Source: an uncultured Clostridia bacterium
Lineage (GTDB): Bacteria > Bacillota > Clostridia > UMGS1810
Length of the DNA: 64,000 bases
Assembly: GCA_934454585.1 (NCBI GenBank)
Contig: CAKSFP010000001.1
Location: 124,001 to 188,000, forward strand
Direction of reading: 5' to 3'
Below the pieces are notes generated by a model. The model did no database searches, was not told the origin of the DNA, and saw only the letters and a list, made by a program, of their open reading frames with translations. Positions 1 through 8,986 of the stretch are shown here, piece by piece (position 1 is the first letter of the stretch; the number at the start of each line of letters is the position of its first letter). Made by a program: the position numbers and the translations under genes.

Positions 1-3
1 AAT

Positions 4-744
4 ATGTCAGTTATATCTATGAAACAGTTGTTGGAAGCGGGAGTTCACTTCGGTCATCAGACAAGAAGATGGAATCCTAAGATGGCAGAGTACATCTACA
101 CGGAGAGAAACGGTATCTACATCATAAATTTGCAGAAAACCGTTAAGAAGATTGTTGAAGCATATGACTTCATCAAGGAAGTTGCCGCAAACGGTGAGGA
201 CATCCTCTTTGTAGGTACGAAGAAACAGGCTCAGGAGTCAATCAAAGAAGAGGCTCAGAGAGTCGGCATGTACTATGTAAACGCAAGATGGCTCGGCGGT
301 ATGCTCACCAACTTCAAGACAATCAAAAAGAGAATTGAAAGACTCAACCAGCTCAATAAGATGGAAGAGGACGGAACATTTGAACTTCTGCCGAAGAAAG
401 AAGTTGCAAAACTTAAACTCGAGATTGAAAAACTCGACAAATATCTCGGTGGTATCAAGGACATGAAGAAACTCCCGGGGGCTATGTTTATCGTAGATCC
501 CAGGAAAGAGAAAATTGCCGTGTCAGAGGCTAAAAAGCTCGGCATACCGGTTGTTGCAATCGTTGATACCAACTGTGACCCGGACGAGGTTGACTATGTA
601 ATCCCCGGCAACGATGATGCTATCAGAGCCGTGAAACTCATTGCATCGACCATGGCAGACGCCATTATCGAAGGCAGACAGGGCGAGGACAGCGCTATCG
701 CAGAGCAGGACGATGCTCCGGCTGCTGAGGCTGACGCTGAGTAA
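4..744 (+). CDS. rpsB: 30S ribosomal protein S2
   Basis: Structural protein of the small ribosomal subunit. The N-terminus MSVISMKQLLEAGVHFGHQ and the following RRWNPKM are the S2 signature, and GTKKQAQE plus the NARWLGGMLTNF block are also S2-typical. At 246 residues it has the usual bacterial length with a short acidic, alanine-rich tail (about 228-246). I prefer the ATG at position 4 over the one at 19 because family members begin M-[AS]-VISMK. It heads a translation operon with tsf but is separated from it by a hairpin terminator. The window starts three bases upstream, so its promoter and leader are not visible. Confidence 0.98.
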   Translation: MSVISMKQLLEAGVHFGHQTRRWNPKMAEYIYTERNGIYIINLQKTVKKIVEAYDFIKEVAANGEDILFVGTKKQAQESIKEEAQRVGMYYVNARWLGGMLTNFKTIKKRIERLNQLNKMEEDGTFELLPKKEVAKLKLEIEKLDKYLGGIKDMKKLPGAMFIVDPRKEKIAVSEAKKLGIPVVAIVDTNCDPDEVDYVIPGNDDAIRAVKLIASTMADAIIEGRQGEDSAIAEQDDAPAAEADAE

Positions 745-760
745 TTTTAATATCAAATGC

Positions 761-799
761 AAAATCTCCGCCTGATATAACCAACGGAGATTTTGTTTC
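761..799 (+). terminator. Rho-independent terminator after rpsB
   Basis: A perfect 10-bp stem, AAAATCTCCG at 761-770 paired with CGGAGATTTT at 785-794, has a 14-nt loop and is followed by a T-rich tail. It lies between rpsB and tsf, so it probably attenuates rather than fully blocks read-through. Confidence 0.75.
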
Positions 800-834
800 G
801 TTTATCAAATACAAAAAACGGAGGGAAAAACTAA

Positions 835-1731
835 ATGTTTACTGCTAAAGATGTTAAAGATTTGAGAGAAAAAACAGGCTGCGGAATGATGGACTGCAAG
901 AAAGCACTCACACAGTCTGACGGAGATATGGAAAAGGCTATAGAGTTCCTCAGAGAAAAAGGACTTGCCGCTGCAGAAAAGAAAGCAAGCAGAATTGCCG
1001 CAGAGGGTATCGTAGACGCTTATGTTGCCGCTGACGGTTCCGTAGGTTCGCTCATCGAGGTTAATTCAGAGACAGACTTTGTTGCAAAAAATGCGGATTT
1101 CAGAGGTTTTGTTGCTACATTGGCTAAGATTGTTGCAGACGAGAATCCGGCAGATGTTGACGCTCTCAAAGCGCTCAAATACACCGATTCCGACATGAAT
1201 GTTGAAGAAATGCTCAGAGAAAAGATCCTCACAATCGGCGAGAACCTCACAATCAGAAGATTTGCAAGATATGAGGGCGGCGTTGTTTCCTATATTCACG
1301 GTGAGGGCAGAATAGGCGTTCTCGTTAAGGCTGAGGGCGATGTTGCAAATGCAGAAGCACACGAGGCTGCAAGAGATGCCGCAATGCAGATTGCTGCTAT
1401 CAATCCGCTCTATCTCAACAAAGAGTCTGTTCCGGCAGAGGATGTTGAACATGAAAAATCCATCATAATCGCTCAGATCAAGGAAGATCCCAAGAATGCA
1501 AGCAAGCCGGACAACATCATCGAGAAGATGGTTGGCGGAAAGATTAACAAGTTCTTTGATCAGAACTGCCTGCTTCTCCAGGAATTTGTTAAGAATCCTG
1601 ATCTCAAGGTTGGTCAGTACCTTGAGTCAAAGGGTGTTAAACTCGTTGACTTTGTAAGATTTGAAAAGGGCGAAGGTCTTGAAAAGAGAGAAGACAACTT
1701 TGCAGATGAAGTTGCAAGTATGATTAAATAA
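835..1731 (+). CDS. tsf: Translation elongation factor Ts
   Basis: Guanine-nucleotide exchange factor that regenerates EF-Tu-GTP in the cytoplasm. The N-terminal UBA-like domain carries VKDLREKTGCGMMDCKKAL (about residues 7-25). The catalytic core has the classic EVNSETDFVAKN block near residue 80 and YIHGEGRIGVLV near residue 155. The length of 298 is normal for a single-copy bacterial EF-Ts. A GGAGGG ribosome-binding site ends 8 nt before the ATG. It follows rpsB as in nearly all Firmicutes and is followed by its own strong terminator. Confidence 0.98.
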   Translation: MFTAKDVKDLREKTGCGMMDCKKALTQSDGDMEKAIEFLREKGLAAAEKKASRIAAEGIVDAYVAADGSVGSLIEVNSETDFVAKNADFRGFVATLAKIVADENPADVDALKALKYTDSDMNVEEMLREKILTIGENLTIRRFARYEGGVVSYIHGEGRIGVLVKAEGDVANAEAHEAARDAAMQIAAINPLYLNKESVPAEDVEHEKSIIIAQIKEDPKNASKPDNIIEKMVGGKINKFFDQNCLLLQEFVKNPDLKVGQYLESKGVKLVDFVRFEKGEGLEKREDNFADEVASMIK

Positions 1732-1766
1732 TCAGAAAAGCAGCCGAAATTAAAAAATCAAAAAAA

Positions 1767-1805
1767 TTTCAAAAAAGGGACACTTAGGTGTTCCTTTTTT
1801 TGAAA
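1767..1805 (+). terminator. Rho-independent terminator after tsf
   Basis: A 17-bp stem (1767-1783 with 1788-1804; one G-U pair) with a TTAG tetraloop reads AAAAAAGGGACAC on the left and GTGTTCCTTTTTT on the right. The A and T flanks make it potentially bidirectional. A TATAAT box at 1814-1819 just after it may restart transcription for pyrH, but I see no good -35. Confidence 0.85.
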
Positions 1806-1876
1806 TACTATGTTATAATATATGAGACAGATTATTGGAGGGCGTATATGCTCACGGATTTATAGGAGGAAGCATG

Positions 1877-2593
1877 ATGAAACCAATATACAAAAGAGTT
1901 CTGCTGAAAATCAGCGGAGAGGCACTCGCCGGTGACAAATCGTTCGGTCTTGACGAAAAGACTATCGGTGCCGTTACCGATGTACTTAAGAAAGTAAACG
2001 AGATGGGTGTTGAGGTGGCAATCGTTGTGGGCGGCGGCAACTTTTGGCGCGGCAGAACAGGCGAAAACATGGACAGAACAAGAGCGGACCACATGGGCAT
2101 GCTCGCCACGGCTATTAACTCCCTCGCACTGCAGGATGCTCTTGAGGCGCGCAATGTGCCCACCAGAGTGCAAACGGGTATCGAGATGCGTCAGATAGCC
2201 GAGCCGTATATCCGCGGCAAGGCAAACAAACACCTTGAAAAGGGCAGAGTGGTTGTGTTCGGCTGCGGCACCGGCAATCCGTATTTTTCTACAGATACTG
2301 CTGCGGCACTGCGTGCAGCTGAGATTAATGCAGACATAATTTTGCTTGCAAAGAAAGTTGACGGAGTGTACGACAGCGACCCTAACATCAACCCGAATGC
2401 AAAGAAATTCTCAACTCTTTCGTACATTGATGTGCTCAATAAAGGTCTTGGCGTAATGGATTCCACTGCCACATCTCTGTGCATGGATAACCACATTCCG
2501 ATAAGAGTGTTTGGATTGGATAATCCCGAGAATATAATAAAAGCCGTGTGCGGCGAAGAAATCGGAACTATTGTTAAGGAGGATACAATATAA
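1877..2593 (+). CDS. pyrH: UMP kinase
   Basis: Phosphorylates UMP to UDP with ATP in pyrimidine nucleotide synthesis; bacterial UMP kinases are hexameric cytosolic amino-acid-kinase-fold enzymes. The start KRVLLKISGEALAG, the glycine-rich VVGGGNFWRGR near residue 55, and DHMGMLATAINSLALQDALE are diagnostic. An in-frame ORF extends upstream to 1835, but AGGAGG at 1864-1869 sits 7 nt before the ATG at 1877, giving 238 residues, the family length. An ATG at 1874 is an alternative. The stop overlaps the frr start by one base (TAATG), so pyrH and frr are translationally coupled. Confidence 0.97.
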   Translation: MKPIYKRVLLKISGEALAGDKSFGLDEKTIGAVTDVLKKVNEMGVEVAIVVGGGNFWRGRTGENMDRTRADHMGMLATAINSLALQDALEARNVPTRVQTGIEMRQIAEPYIRGKANKHLEKGRVVVFGCGTGNPYFSTDTAAALRAAEINADIILLAKKVDGVYDSDPNINPNAKKFSTLSYIDVLNKGLGVMDSTATSLCMDNHIPIRVFGLDNPENIIKAVCGEEIGTIVKEDTI

Positions 2594-3144
2594 TGGCAGA
2601 TTTGAGCAAATATCAAGAAAAAATGAAAAAGTCAATATCGGTTCTTGAGGAGGATCTTTCTACATTGCGTGCAGGCAGAGCTAACCCGGCGATGCTTAAC
2701 AAGATTAATGTGGAGTACTACGGTGTGCAGACTCCGCTGCCGCAGATAGGCACTGTCTCTGTGCCTGATCCAAGGACAATTCTTATTCAGCCATGGGATG
2801 CAACGGTGCTTTCCGAAGTTGAAAAAGCTATACTTAAGTCCGACCTCGGCATAACACCAAATAATGATGGCAAGGCTATCCGGCTTTCTTTTCCCCCACT
2901 TACAGAGGAGAGAAGAAAAGAGATTGCAAAGGTTATCCGCACCAAGTGTGAGGATGGCAAAGTAGCTATACGCTCTATTAGAAGGGATGCCATGGAGTTT
3001 TTCAAAACGCAGAAGAAAAACAGTGAGATAACCGAAGATGATCTTAAGGACATCGAGAAAGATGTGCAGAACCTTACGGATAAGTTTGTAAAGAACATTG
3101 ATAAAATTCAGTCTGGCAAAGAAAAAGAAATTATGGAGCTGTAA
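2593..3144 (+). CDS. frr: Ribosome recycling factor
   Basis: With EF-G, splits the post-termination ribosome. The 183-residue length and the motifs STLRAGRANPAMLNKI (near residue 25), VEYYG and PLPQIGTVSVPDPR (near residue 50), and LPPLTEERRKE-type FPPLTEERRKEIAK (near residue 100) define RRF. The start overlaps the pyrH stop (TAATG), and an AGGA-containing sequence at the end of pyrH serves as its ribosome-binding site. pyrH-frr-uppS-cdsA is the standard Firmicute order. Confidence 0.98.
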   Translation: MADLSKYQEKMKKSISVLEEDLSTLRAGRANPAMLNKINVEYYGVQTPLPQIGTVSVPDPRTILIQPWDATVLSEVEKAILKSDLGITPNNDGKAIRLSFPPLTEERRKEIAKVIRTKCEDGKVAIRSIRRDAMEFFKTQKKNSEITEDDLKDIEKDVQNLTDKFVKNIDKIQSGKEKEIMEL

Positions 3145-3147
3145 TCT

Positions 3148-3897
3148 ATGTTTTTCGGATTCGGTAAAAAGCAAAAGAATAATGTCGGGATTGATTACGC
3201 AAACATTCCCCGGCACATAGGTATAATAATGGACGGCAACGGCAGATGGGCGCGCCGTAGAGGTTTGCCGCGTTCTGCCGGTCATGCCGCCGGTGCGAAA
3301 ACACTTGACAAAATCACTCGCGCTGCGGAAAAACTCGGTGTCCGTTATGTGACGGTGTATGCCTTTTCAACAGAAAACTGGAAACGCCCCAAGGACGAAG
3401 TGGAATCGCTCATGAAACTTATGATAAACTATCTTGATGATTACAAAAGAGTGCTCGGCGGAGAGAATATACGCATAAGGATAATCGGACGGCGCGACCG
3501 GCTTTCGGACGAGATTAACCGCAAAATCGACATAGTTGAGAAGAATACCGAGAATAATGACAAAATAACTCTTGTCATAGCTCTGAATTACGGCGGCAGA
3601 GAGGAATTGGTTCACGCTGCACAAAAATTATGTGCGGCGGCAAAAAACGGCGACATTGAGCCGGAAGATGTGGACGAAAAAATGATTGAAGATAATCTGT
3701 ATACCAATTTCATGCCTGATCCCGACCTTATCATAAGGCCGAGCGGTGAACTGAGACTGAGCAATTTTCTCATGTGGCAGAGTGCATACAGTGAGTTTTG
3801 GTTCTCGGACATCTGCTGGCCCGACTTTACCGAGGCGGATTTGCACAGAGCAATTGTCGATTATCAGGCAAGAAACAGGCGTTTCGGAGGTGTGTGA
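3148..3897 (+). CDS. uppS: Isoprenyl transferase (undecaprenyl diphosphate synthase)
   Basis: Condenses isopentenyl diphosphate onto farnesyl diphosphate to make the C55 lipid carrier for peptidoglycan and other wall polymers. The HIGIIMDGNGRWARRRGLPR block near residues 22-42 holds the catalytic Asp. YAFSTENWKRP near residue 73 and RPSGELRLSNFLMWQSAYSE near residue 195 complete the cis-prenyltransferase signatures. It is 249 residues, the usual length. It starts 3 nt after frr, and its TGA overlaps the cdsA ATG, so the operon is tightly coupled. Confidence 0.97.
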   Translation: MFFGFGKKQKNNVGIDYANIPRHIGIIMDGNGRWARRRGLPRSAGHAAGAKTLDKITRAAEKLGVRYVTVYAFSTENWKRPKDEVESLMKLMINYLDDYKRVLGGENIRIRIIGRRDRLSDEINRKIDIVEKNTENNDKITLVIALNYGGREELVHAAQKLCAAAKNGDIEPEDVDEKMIEDNLYTNFMPDPDLIIRPSGELRLSNFLMWQSAYSEFWFSDICWPDFTEADLHRAIVDYQARNRRFGGV

Positions 3898-4718
3898 TGA
3901 CCAAGAGGATAATTTTTGGGGTGCTCGGTGCAATTATCGCCGTTTCGATTTTTTTGTATGCCGATTTGCTCGTAATAGGAGTGATAGTCGGTGCGATAAT
4001 TATGCTTGCACTTTATGAATTTTTCCGCACTGTCGGATATACCAAGGATAAGAAAATACTTGTGCTGTTGTCATATCTTTATGCAATAAGTATAACGGCT
4101 ACTTTTATAACGGAAAGGGCAGCTTCAAACAGGCTTATGCCGCCGATTATGTTTATGTATACCGTGTTGCTCCTGCTTGTTATGGTGCTTAATCACAAGA
4201 AGCTGACATTTGGTGATGCTGCAACAGCATTTTTAGGTACCAACTACATTACTCTGTTTTTGTCGTGCATATATCTTATCAGTGCGTTGCCGAACGGTAG
4301 GATGTATATTTGGATACCTTTTATCATAGCATGGCTTACGGATACATTTGCGTATTTCACGGGTGTGTTCTTCGGCAAGACCAAACTCATACCCGGGGTT
4401 AGCCCCAAGAAAACCGTCGAAGGTGCACTGGGCGGCGTTGCCGGAGCGGTAGTTTCCATGATGGTTTACATGGTTGTGTGTAAATATTGCTTTGGTGCGT
4501 ATCCTAAGTTCCTTATGGGCGCTGTGCTGGCGTTTGTCTGCTCATGTGCGTCTCAAGTCGGCGATCTTGCGGCATCATGCATCAAGAGGGAGCACGGAGC
4601 AAAGGATTTCGGCAGCATTATGCCGGGTCACGGCGGTGTGCTCGACAGATTTGACTCGGTGATATACATTGCACCCGTTGTTTATTATTTCTTGACCGGA
4701 TTCGGCATATTCGGCTGA
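3897..4718 (+). CDS. cdsA: Phosphatidate cytidylyltransferase
   Basis: Integral membrane enzyme making CDP-diacylglycerol from phosphatidate and CTP for phospholipid synthesis. Several hydrophobic helices start at residue 4 (IIFGVLGAIIAVSIFLYADL). The C-terminal signature runs through KRELGAKDFG-like KREHGAKDFGSIMPGHGG and VLDRFDS near residues 225-255, including the conserved GHGG and D-R-F-D-S. The in-frame ORF extends upstream, but the ATG overlapping the uppS stop gives 273 residues and begins MTKRIIFG, with GGAGG 6-11 nt upstream. Confidence 0.96.
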   Translation: MTKRIIFGVLGAIIAVSIFLYADLLVIGVIVGAIIMLALYEFFRTVGYTKDKKILVLLSYLYAISITATFITERAASNRLMPPIMFMYTVLLLLVMVLNHKKLTFGDAATAFLGTNYITLFLSCIYLISALPNGRMYIWIPFIIAWLTDTFAYFTGVFFGKTKLIPGVSPKKTVEGALGGVAGAVVSMMVYMVVCKYCFGAYPKFLMGAVLAFVCSCASQVGDLAASCIKREHGAKDFGSIMPGHGGVLDRFDSVIYIAPVVYYFLTGFGIFG

Positions 4719-4729
4719 CGGAGGATTTT

Positions 4730-5872
4730 ATGAAAAACTTGTCCATACTCGGTTCCACCGGCTCTATAGGCAGACAGACCTTAGAGGTGGCGGATTGTTT
4801 TGACGATATAAACATAGTTGCTCTTTCGGCAAACAGCAATGTAAGACTGCTTGCCGAGCAGGCAAAAAAATACAAACCTGATATTGTGTGCATTGGCTCG
4901 GAGCATTATGCCGAGCTGAAAGCAGAGCTTGACGGATTTCCTGTTTGCATCTTGTGCGGAGTGGAAGGACTTGTGGAGATTGCGGAGTACGAAAAAACCG
5001 ATATGCTGCTGACATCGGTAGTCGGTAATGTGGGTCTTTTGCCGACGGTTGCGGCTGTCAAAAAGGGCAAAAAAATCCTGCTTGCTAACAAGGAAACCCT
5101 TGTCACGGCCGGACAGATAATAATTCCGCTCGCAAAGGAATACCGGGCGGACATACTTCCCGTGGACAGTGAACATAGCGCAATTTTTCAGTGTCTGAGG
5201 GGCAATGACTACAAAAAAATCAAAAAAATTCTTCTCACTGCGTCCGGCGGGCCATTCTTCGGCAAAACCAAGGACGAACTTGCAAAGGTACGCCGTGAAG
5301 ATGCGCTCAAGCATCCCAACTGGTCAATGGGCAGCAAGATAACCATAGACAGCGCCACAATGATGAACAAAGGACTTGAGGTAATAGAGGCAAAGTGGCT
5401 TTTCGGTGTGGACTCTGACGACATAGAGGTGCTTGTACACAGGCAGAGCATTGTTCACTCTGCCGTGCAATTTTGCGACAACTCCGTTATTGCACAGCTT
5501 GGTGTGCCCGACATGAAGTTGCCAATCAGCTATGCGATAAACTATCCCGAGAGAGCAGCGGCAGTGACGGATGAACTTGACTTGTTCTCTTGCGGTGCAC
5601 TCACCTTTGAAAAGCCGGACACGGACACATTCGGCTGTCTGGCACTTGCGCTCGACGCAGCAAGGCGCGGCGGATTGTTGCCGACCGTCATGAATGCCGC
5701 AAACGAAGTTGCGGTGGATATGTTTTTGCACGACAAAATTGGTTTTTGTGATATTTGCGAGATTGTTGCGAAAACTATGGACGGAGTGCGTTCGGACGGC
5801 GAACCGACCGTGGAAAAAATTGTTGAGTATGACGCGGCGGCGCGTGAATACGCAGCCGCTTGCGGAAAGTGA
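4730..5872 (+). CDS. dxr: 1-deoxy-D-xylulose 5-phosphate reductoisomerase
   Basis: Second step of the MEP isoprenoid pathway: NADPH-dependent conversion of DXP to methylerythritol phosphate. The N-terminal Rossmann motif is ILGSTGSIGRQTLEV. LLANKETLVTAG near residue 118, the metal-binding LPVDSEHSAIFQCL near residue 145, LTASGGPFF, and NWSMGSKITIDSATMMNKG near residue 200 are all diagnostic. It is 380 residues, normal. Placed between cdsA and rseP, it supplies precursors for uppS upstream. Confidence 0.98.
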   Translation: MKNLSILGSTGSIGRQTLEVADCFDDINIVALSANSNVRLLAEQAKKYKPDIVCIGSEHYAELKAELDGFPVCILCGVEGLVEIAEYEKTDMLLTSVVGNVGLLPTVAAVKKGKKILLANKETLVTAGQIIIPLAKEYRADILPVDSEHSAIFQCLRGNDYKKIKKILLTASGGPFFGKTKDELAKVRREDALKHPNWSMGSKITIDSATMMNKGLEVIEAKWLFGVDSDDIEVLVHRQSIVHSAVQFCDNSVIAQLGVPDMKLPISYAINYPERAAAVTDELDLFSCGALTFEKPDTDTFGCLALALDAARRGGLLPTVMNAANEVAVDMFLHDKIGFCDICEIVAKTMDGVRSDGEPTVEKIVEYDAAAREYAAACGK

Positions 5873-5878
5873 GGAATT

Positions 5879-6898
5879 ATGCTGACTGCTGTAAGTGCGA
5901 TTATCGTTTTTTGCGTTATCATCTTTATACATGAATTGGGGCATTTTGTCACGGCAAAACTTTTCGGTGTGACTGTAAATGAGTTTTCCGTCGGCATGGG
6001 ACCGCGTCTCGGCGGTTTCAGGCGCGGCGGCACCGACTATACTCTGCGTGCTCTGCCGCTCGGCGGTTATGTCAAGCTTGAGGGCGAGGACGGAGAATCC
6101 GAGGATACTAATGCTTTTTGCAACAAACCGCGGTACGCAAGGCTGATTGTGCTTGCTGCAGGTGCTTTCATGAATTTTGTGCTCGGATTTTTGCTCTTTG
6201 CGATAATTATGTCCTGTGCAGCATCATTCGCCACAAATAAAGTGGGAACTGTGCTTGAAAATTCTGCTTTTGCCGACGCCGGCATACAGGTTGGCGATGA
6301 GATAATCGCTATGCACGGAGATTCTTATTCAACAAAGGTGCGCACTTACAACGACATAACATATTTTATGTACAAAAACTCCAATAACAGCGCAGAGATT
6401 ATCTTCAGGCGTGACGGAGTGGAGTTCGGCGTTGTGACGGCGCCCAAGTATTCCGATGAAAACGGCAGATATCTCCTGGGGTTTAAGCCTATGCCCGAGG
6501 ACAAGACATTCTTCGGCGTGATCAAATACACCTGGTATCAGTCTCTGTTTGTGATAAAAGTTGTGCTGTTTTCCTTTGTCGATTTGATAAAGGGAAGCGT
6601 GCCTGCATCGGACATATCGGGCCCTGTGGGAATAGTGGGAGAGATAGGCAATGCGGCGAGGAACGGTATTTTGTCGCTTATCAACCTTGCGGCGCTCATC
6701 TCACTTAATCTCGGTGTGGTGAACCTGTTGCCGCTGCCGGCGCTTGACGGAGGAAGAATACTCTTTGTCCTTATAGAGATGATTAGGCGAAAACCCGTTC
6801 CGCCCGACAAAGAGGCGATGGTGCATGCACTTGGTTTTGTGTTGCTTATAGGATTTATGCTTGTGATAACATTTTTTGATATTTCAAAGCTTGTGTAA
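5879..6898 (+). CDS. rseP: Site-2 zinc metalloprotease RseP/RasP family
   Basis: Intramembrane zinc protease; family members cleave anti-sigma factors and signal-peptide remnants. The first helix contains FIHELGHF with the zinc ligands H18, H22 and catalytic E19. A PDZ-like domain occupies roughly residues 115-195 (IQVGDEIIAMHGD). The third zinc-site motif NLLPLPALDGGRILF lies near residue 285. Four hydrophobic segments are visible. It starts 6 nt after dxr. The substrate in this organism is unknown. It is the last gene of the operon and no clear terminator follows. Confidence 0.95.
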   Translation: MLTAVSAIIVFCVIIFIHELGHFVTAKLFGVTVNEFSVGMGPRLGGFRRGGTDYTLRALPLGGYVKLEGEDGESEDTNAFCNKPRYARLIVLAAGAFMNFVLGFLLFAIIMSCAASFATNKVGTVLENSAFADAGIQVGDEIIAMHGDSYSTKVRTYNDITYFMYKNSNNSAEIIFRRDGVEFGVVTAPKYSDENGRYLLGFKPMPEDKTFFGVIKYTWYQSLFVIKVVLFSFVDLIKGSVPASDISGPVGIVGEIGNAARNGILSLINLAALISLNLGVVNLLPLPALDGGRILFVLIEMIRRKPVPPDKEAMVHALGFVLLIGFMLVITFFDISKLV

Positions 6899-6957
6899 AA
6901 AAGTTGCGTAAAAAATAATAAAATTAATAAAAAACACTTTATTTTATCGTTTGTTTT

Positions 6958-6966
6958 TGATATAAT
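6958..6966 (+). promoter_or_regulatory. Extended -10 promoter for the rnj leader
   Basis: TGA directly followed by TATAAT (6961-6966) forms an extended -10. The -35 position 17 bp upstream (TTTATT, 6938-6943) is weak. Transcription would start near 6972, leaving about 290 nt of leader before RNase J. Confidence 0.6.
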
Positions 6967-6971
6967 AATAT

Positions 6972-7236
6972 TAGATTGGATATTTAACCGCAAAAAATTG
7001 CGGTCTAATATATAAAATTCTGCATTGCATATGCCGTGTGATCGGGCGTCTAAATCTATATCGGCATTGCATTCTGTGCGGAAGTGAAGTAAGTTTTTCG
7101 AATGTTTCGGTCTGCCGACCGTTTTTGGCAAACCGTCGTTCATGCACACGGAAGGTGTGTGTCAATGTATAACTGATTTGAGCGGATTAGTTTGATACTT
7201 TGAGAAAAAAGCCCTGAATTTATGGGTTTGTTTTTG
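6972..7236 (+). ncRNA. Structured leader or small RNA upstream of rnj
   Basis: This gene-free stretch shows several hairpins: CCGCAA/TTGCGG (about 6989-7004); a compact stem CGGTC/GACCG at 7108-7112 and 7117-7121 followed by TTTTT; a competing 9-position stem CGGTCTGCC (7108-7116) with GGCAAACCG (7127-7135, one mismatch); and a weak terminator-like stem at 7209-7229 followed by GTTTTT. It could be a 5' regulatory leader of RNase J or a separate small RNA of about 155-260 nt. I could not match it to 6S, tmRNA or RNase P RNA by eye. Confidence 0.35.
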
Positions 7237-7262
7237 TGTTCAAATTTTTAAGGAGGAATATT

Positions 7263-8930
7263 GTGGCAAAAAAATCAAAATTAAAAGTAATACCTCTCGG
7301 AGGTCTTGATGAGATAGGCAAAAACATGACTGTGTTCGAATACGGCAATGACATAATCGTTCTTGACTGCGGACTTGCTTTTCCGGATGAAGAACTTTTG
7401 GGCATAGACACCGTCATACCCGATTTTTCTTATCTCACAAAAAACATCGAAAAGGTGAGGGCGGTTGTGCTTACTCACGGTCATGAGGACCATATCGGAG
7501 CACTGCCGTATTTTCTGCGCGAGATAAATGTGCCGGTGTACGGCACCAACCTTACGCTCGGTTTGGTGGCAAATAAGCTTAAAGAGCATAATCTGCTCTC
7601 CGGCTCTACTCTTAACAGAGTAAAACCGGGCGACACTATCAACCTCGGACCGTTTAAGGTTGAATTCATCAGGTCAAATCACTCCATAGCAGACGCCGTT
7701 GCAATAGCAATTCACACACCGCTCGGTGTGGTTGTGCACACAGGCGACTTCAAGATCGATACGACGCCGATTGACGGAGAAATGATTGACCTTACGAGAT
7801 TTGGCGAGCTTGGCAAAAAGGGCGTGCTGCTGCTCATGAGTGACAGCACCAATGCGGAGCGCACAGGATTCACAAAATCGGAAAGAACTGTCGGTTCTAC
7901 CTTTGAATCGGTGTTCAAGGCGACGAAGGACCGCATAATTGTGGCGACCTTTGCATCGAATGTACACAGGGTTCAGCAGATCATCAACGCTGCGCGAAAC
8001 AATAACCGCAGGGTGGCTGTGTCCGGCAGAAGCATGGTAAACCTTGTGGATGTAGCAATTCAGCTCGGCTACATGAAGGTACCAAAAGGTACTATAATCG
8101 ACATAGACGACATAAAGAAATACCCGGACGAAAACCTTGTCATAATCACGACGGGCAGTCAGGGCGAGCCGATGAGTGCGCTCTACCGAATGGCATATTC
8201 CGACCACAGAAAGGTTGAGATAAAAAAAGGCGACACTGTGATCGTGTCTGCTAATCCGATTCCGGGCAATGAGAAACTTGTGTCTAATGTGGTGAACGAA
8301 CTTTTCAAAAAAGGTGCGGATGTCATCAACGACCACACCACGGCAGAAGTCCATGTGTCGGGTCATGCATGCCAGGAAGAACTCAAGATGATCCTCGCAC
8401 TCACCAAGCCGAAGTATTTTATGCCGGTACACGGTGAATTCAGACACCTCAAGGCTAATGCCGACCTCGGCAGAATGATGGGAATAAGCGACAAGCGCAT
8501 ATTCATCATGGAAATAGGCAGAGTGCTCGAGATAAACAATTCTTCGGCAAGGGCGACAGAGACTGTGCCATCAGGCAGAGTGCTTGTGGACGGTCTCGGA
8601 GTGGGCGATGTGGGTAACATCGTGCTGCGCGACAGACGGCATCTTGCAGAGGACGGACTTATCGTTATTGTTGTAACCATAGACGGAGCAACGGGTTCTG
8701 TGGTTGCCGGCCCCGATGTTATATCGCGCGGATTTGTCTATGTGCGCGAGGCGGAGAACCTCATGGAGACAATACGCATCATCTGCAAGGATTGCCTTGA
8801 CGAGTGCGAAAAAGGCAAGATACGCGACTGGACTACCATTAAAACCAAGCTTAAGTCCAAGGTCTCCGACGAGCTGTACAGAGACACCAAGCGCAAGCCT
8901 ATGATTTTGCCGGTTATAATGGAAACTTAA
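7263..8930 (+). CDS. rnj: Ribonuclease J
   Basis: Metallo-beta-lactamase/beta-CASP RNase with 5'-3' exonuclease and endonuclease activity in mRNA decay and rRNA maturation. The zinc motif LTHGHEDHIGALPY lies near residue 70. LMSDSTNAERTGFT, the beta-CASP segments, TGSQGEP near residue 297, and MPVHGEFRHL near residue 390 are present. The open frame runs to 7236, but AGGAGG at 7251-7256 places the start at the GTG at 7263, giving 555 residues, the size of Bacillus RNase J1. It has its own promoter and a structured leader that may be autoregulatory. Confidence 0.96.
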   Translation: MAKKSKLKVIPLGGLDEIGKNMTVFEYGNDIIVLDCGLAFPDEELLGIDTVIPDFSYLTKNIEKVRAVVLTHGHEDHIGALPYFLREINVPVYGTNLTLGLVANKLKEHNLLSGSTLNRVKPGDTINLGPFKVEFIRSNHSIADAVAIAIHTPLGVVVHTGDFKIDTTPIDGEMIDLTRFGELGKKGVLLLMSDSTNAERTGFTKSERTVGSTFESVFKATKDRIIVATFASNVHRVQQIINAARNNNRRVAVSGRSMVNLVDVAIQLGYMKVPKGTIIDIDDIKKYPDENLVIITTGSQGEPMSALYRMAYSDHRKVEIKKGDTVIVSANPIPGNEKLVSNVVNELFKKGADVINDHTTAEVHVSGHACQEELKMILALTKPKYFMPVHGEFRHLKANADLGRMMGISDKRIFIMEIGRVLEINNSSARATETVPSGRVLVDGLGVGDVGNIVLRDRRHLAEDGLIVIVVTIDGATGSVVAGPDVISRGFVYVREAENLMETIRIICKDCLDECEKGKIRDWTTIKTKLKSKVSDELYRDTKRKPMILPVIMET

Positions 8931-8957
8931 TTTAATAAAATTTTAATAATTAATTTG

Positions 8958-8986
8958 TTGACAATCCTTCCTGTATATGTTATCTT
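8958..8986 (+). promoter_or_regulatory. Promoter of the SLH phosphate-binding-like gene
   Basis: TTGACA (8958-8963), a 17-bp spacer and TATCTT (8981-8986) make a good sigma-A promoter. The start would fall near 8993, inside the spacer of an inverted repeat that covers the -10. Confidence 0.7.

Noticed and set aside
1791..1819. Possible promoter before pyrH (TATAAT at 1814-1819).
   Set aside because: The -35 position lies in the terminator T tract and matches poorly, so I do not list it as a promoter.
6972..7236. Considered whether this region is 6S RNA, tmRNA or RNase P RNA.
   Set aside because: The ends do not form the long closing stem expected of 6S, there is no tRNA-like domain or tag frame for tmRNA, and no RNase P core motifs were seen.
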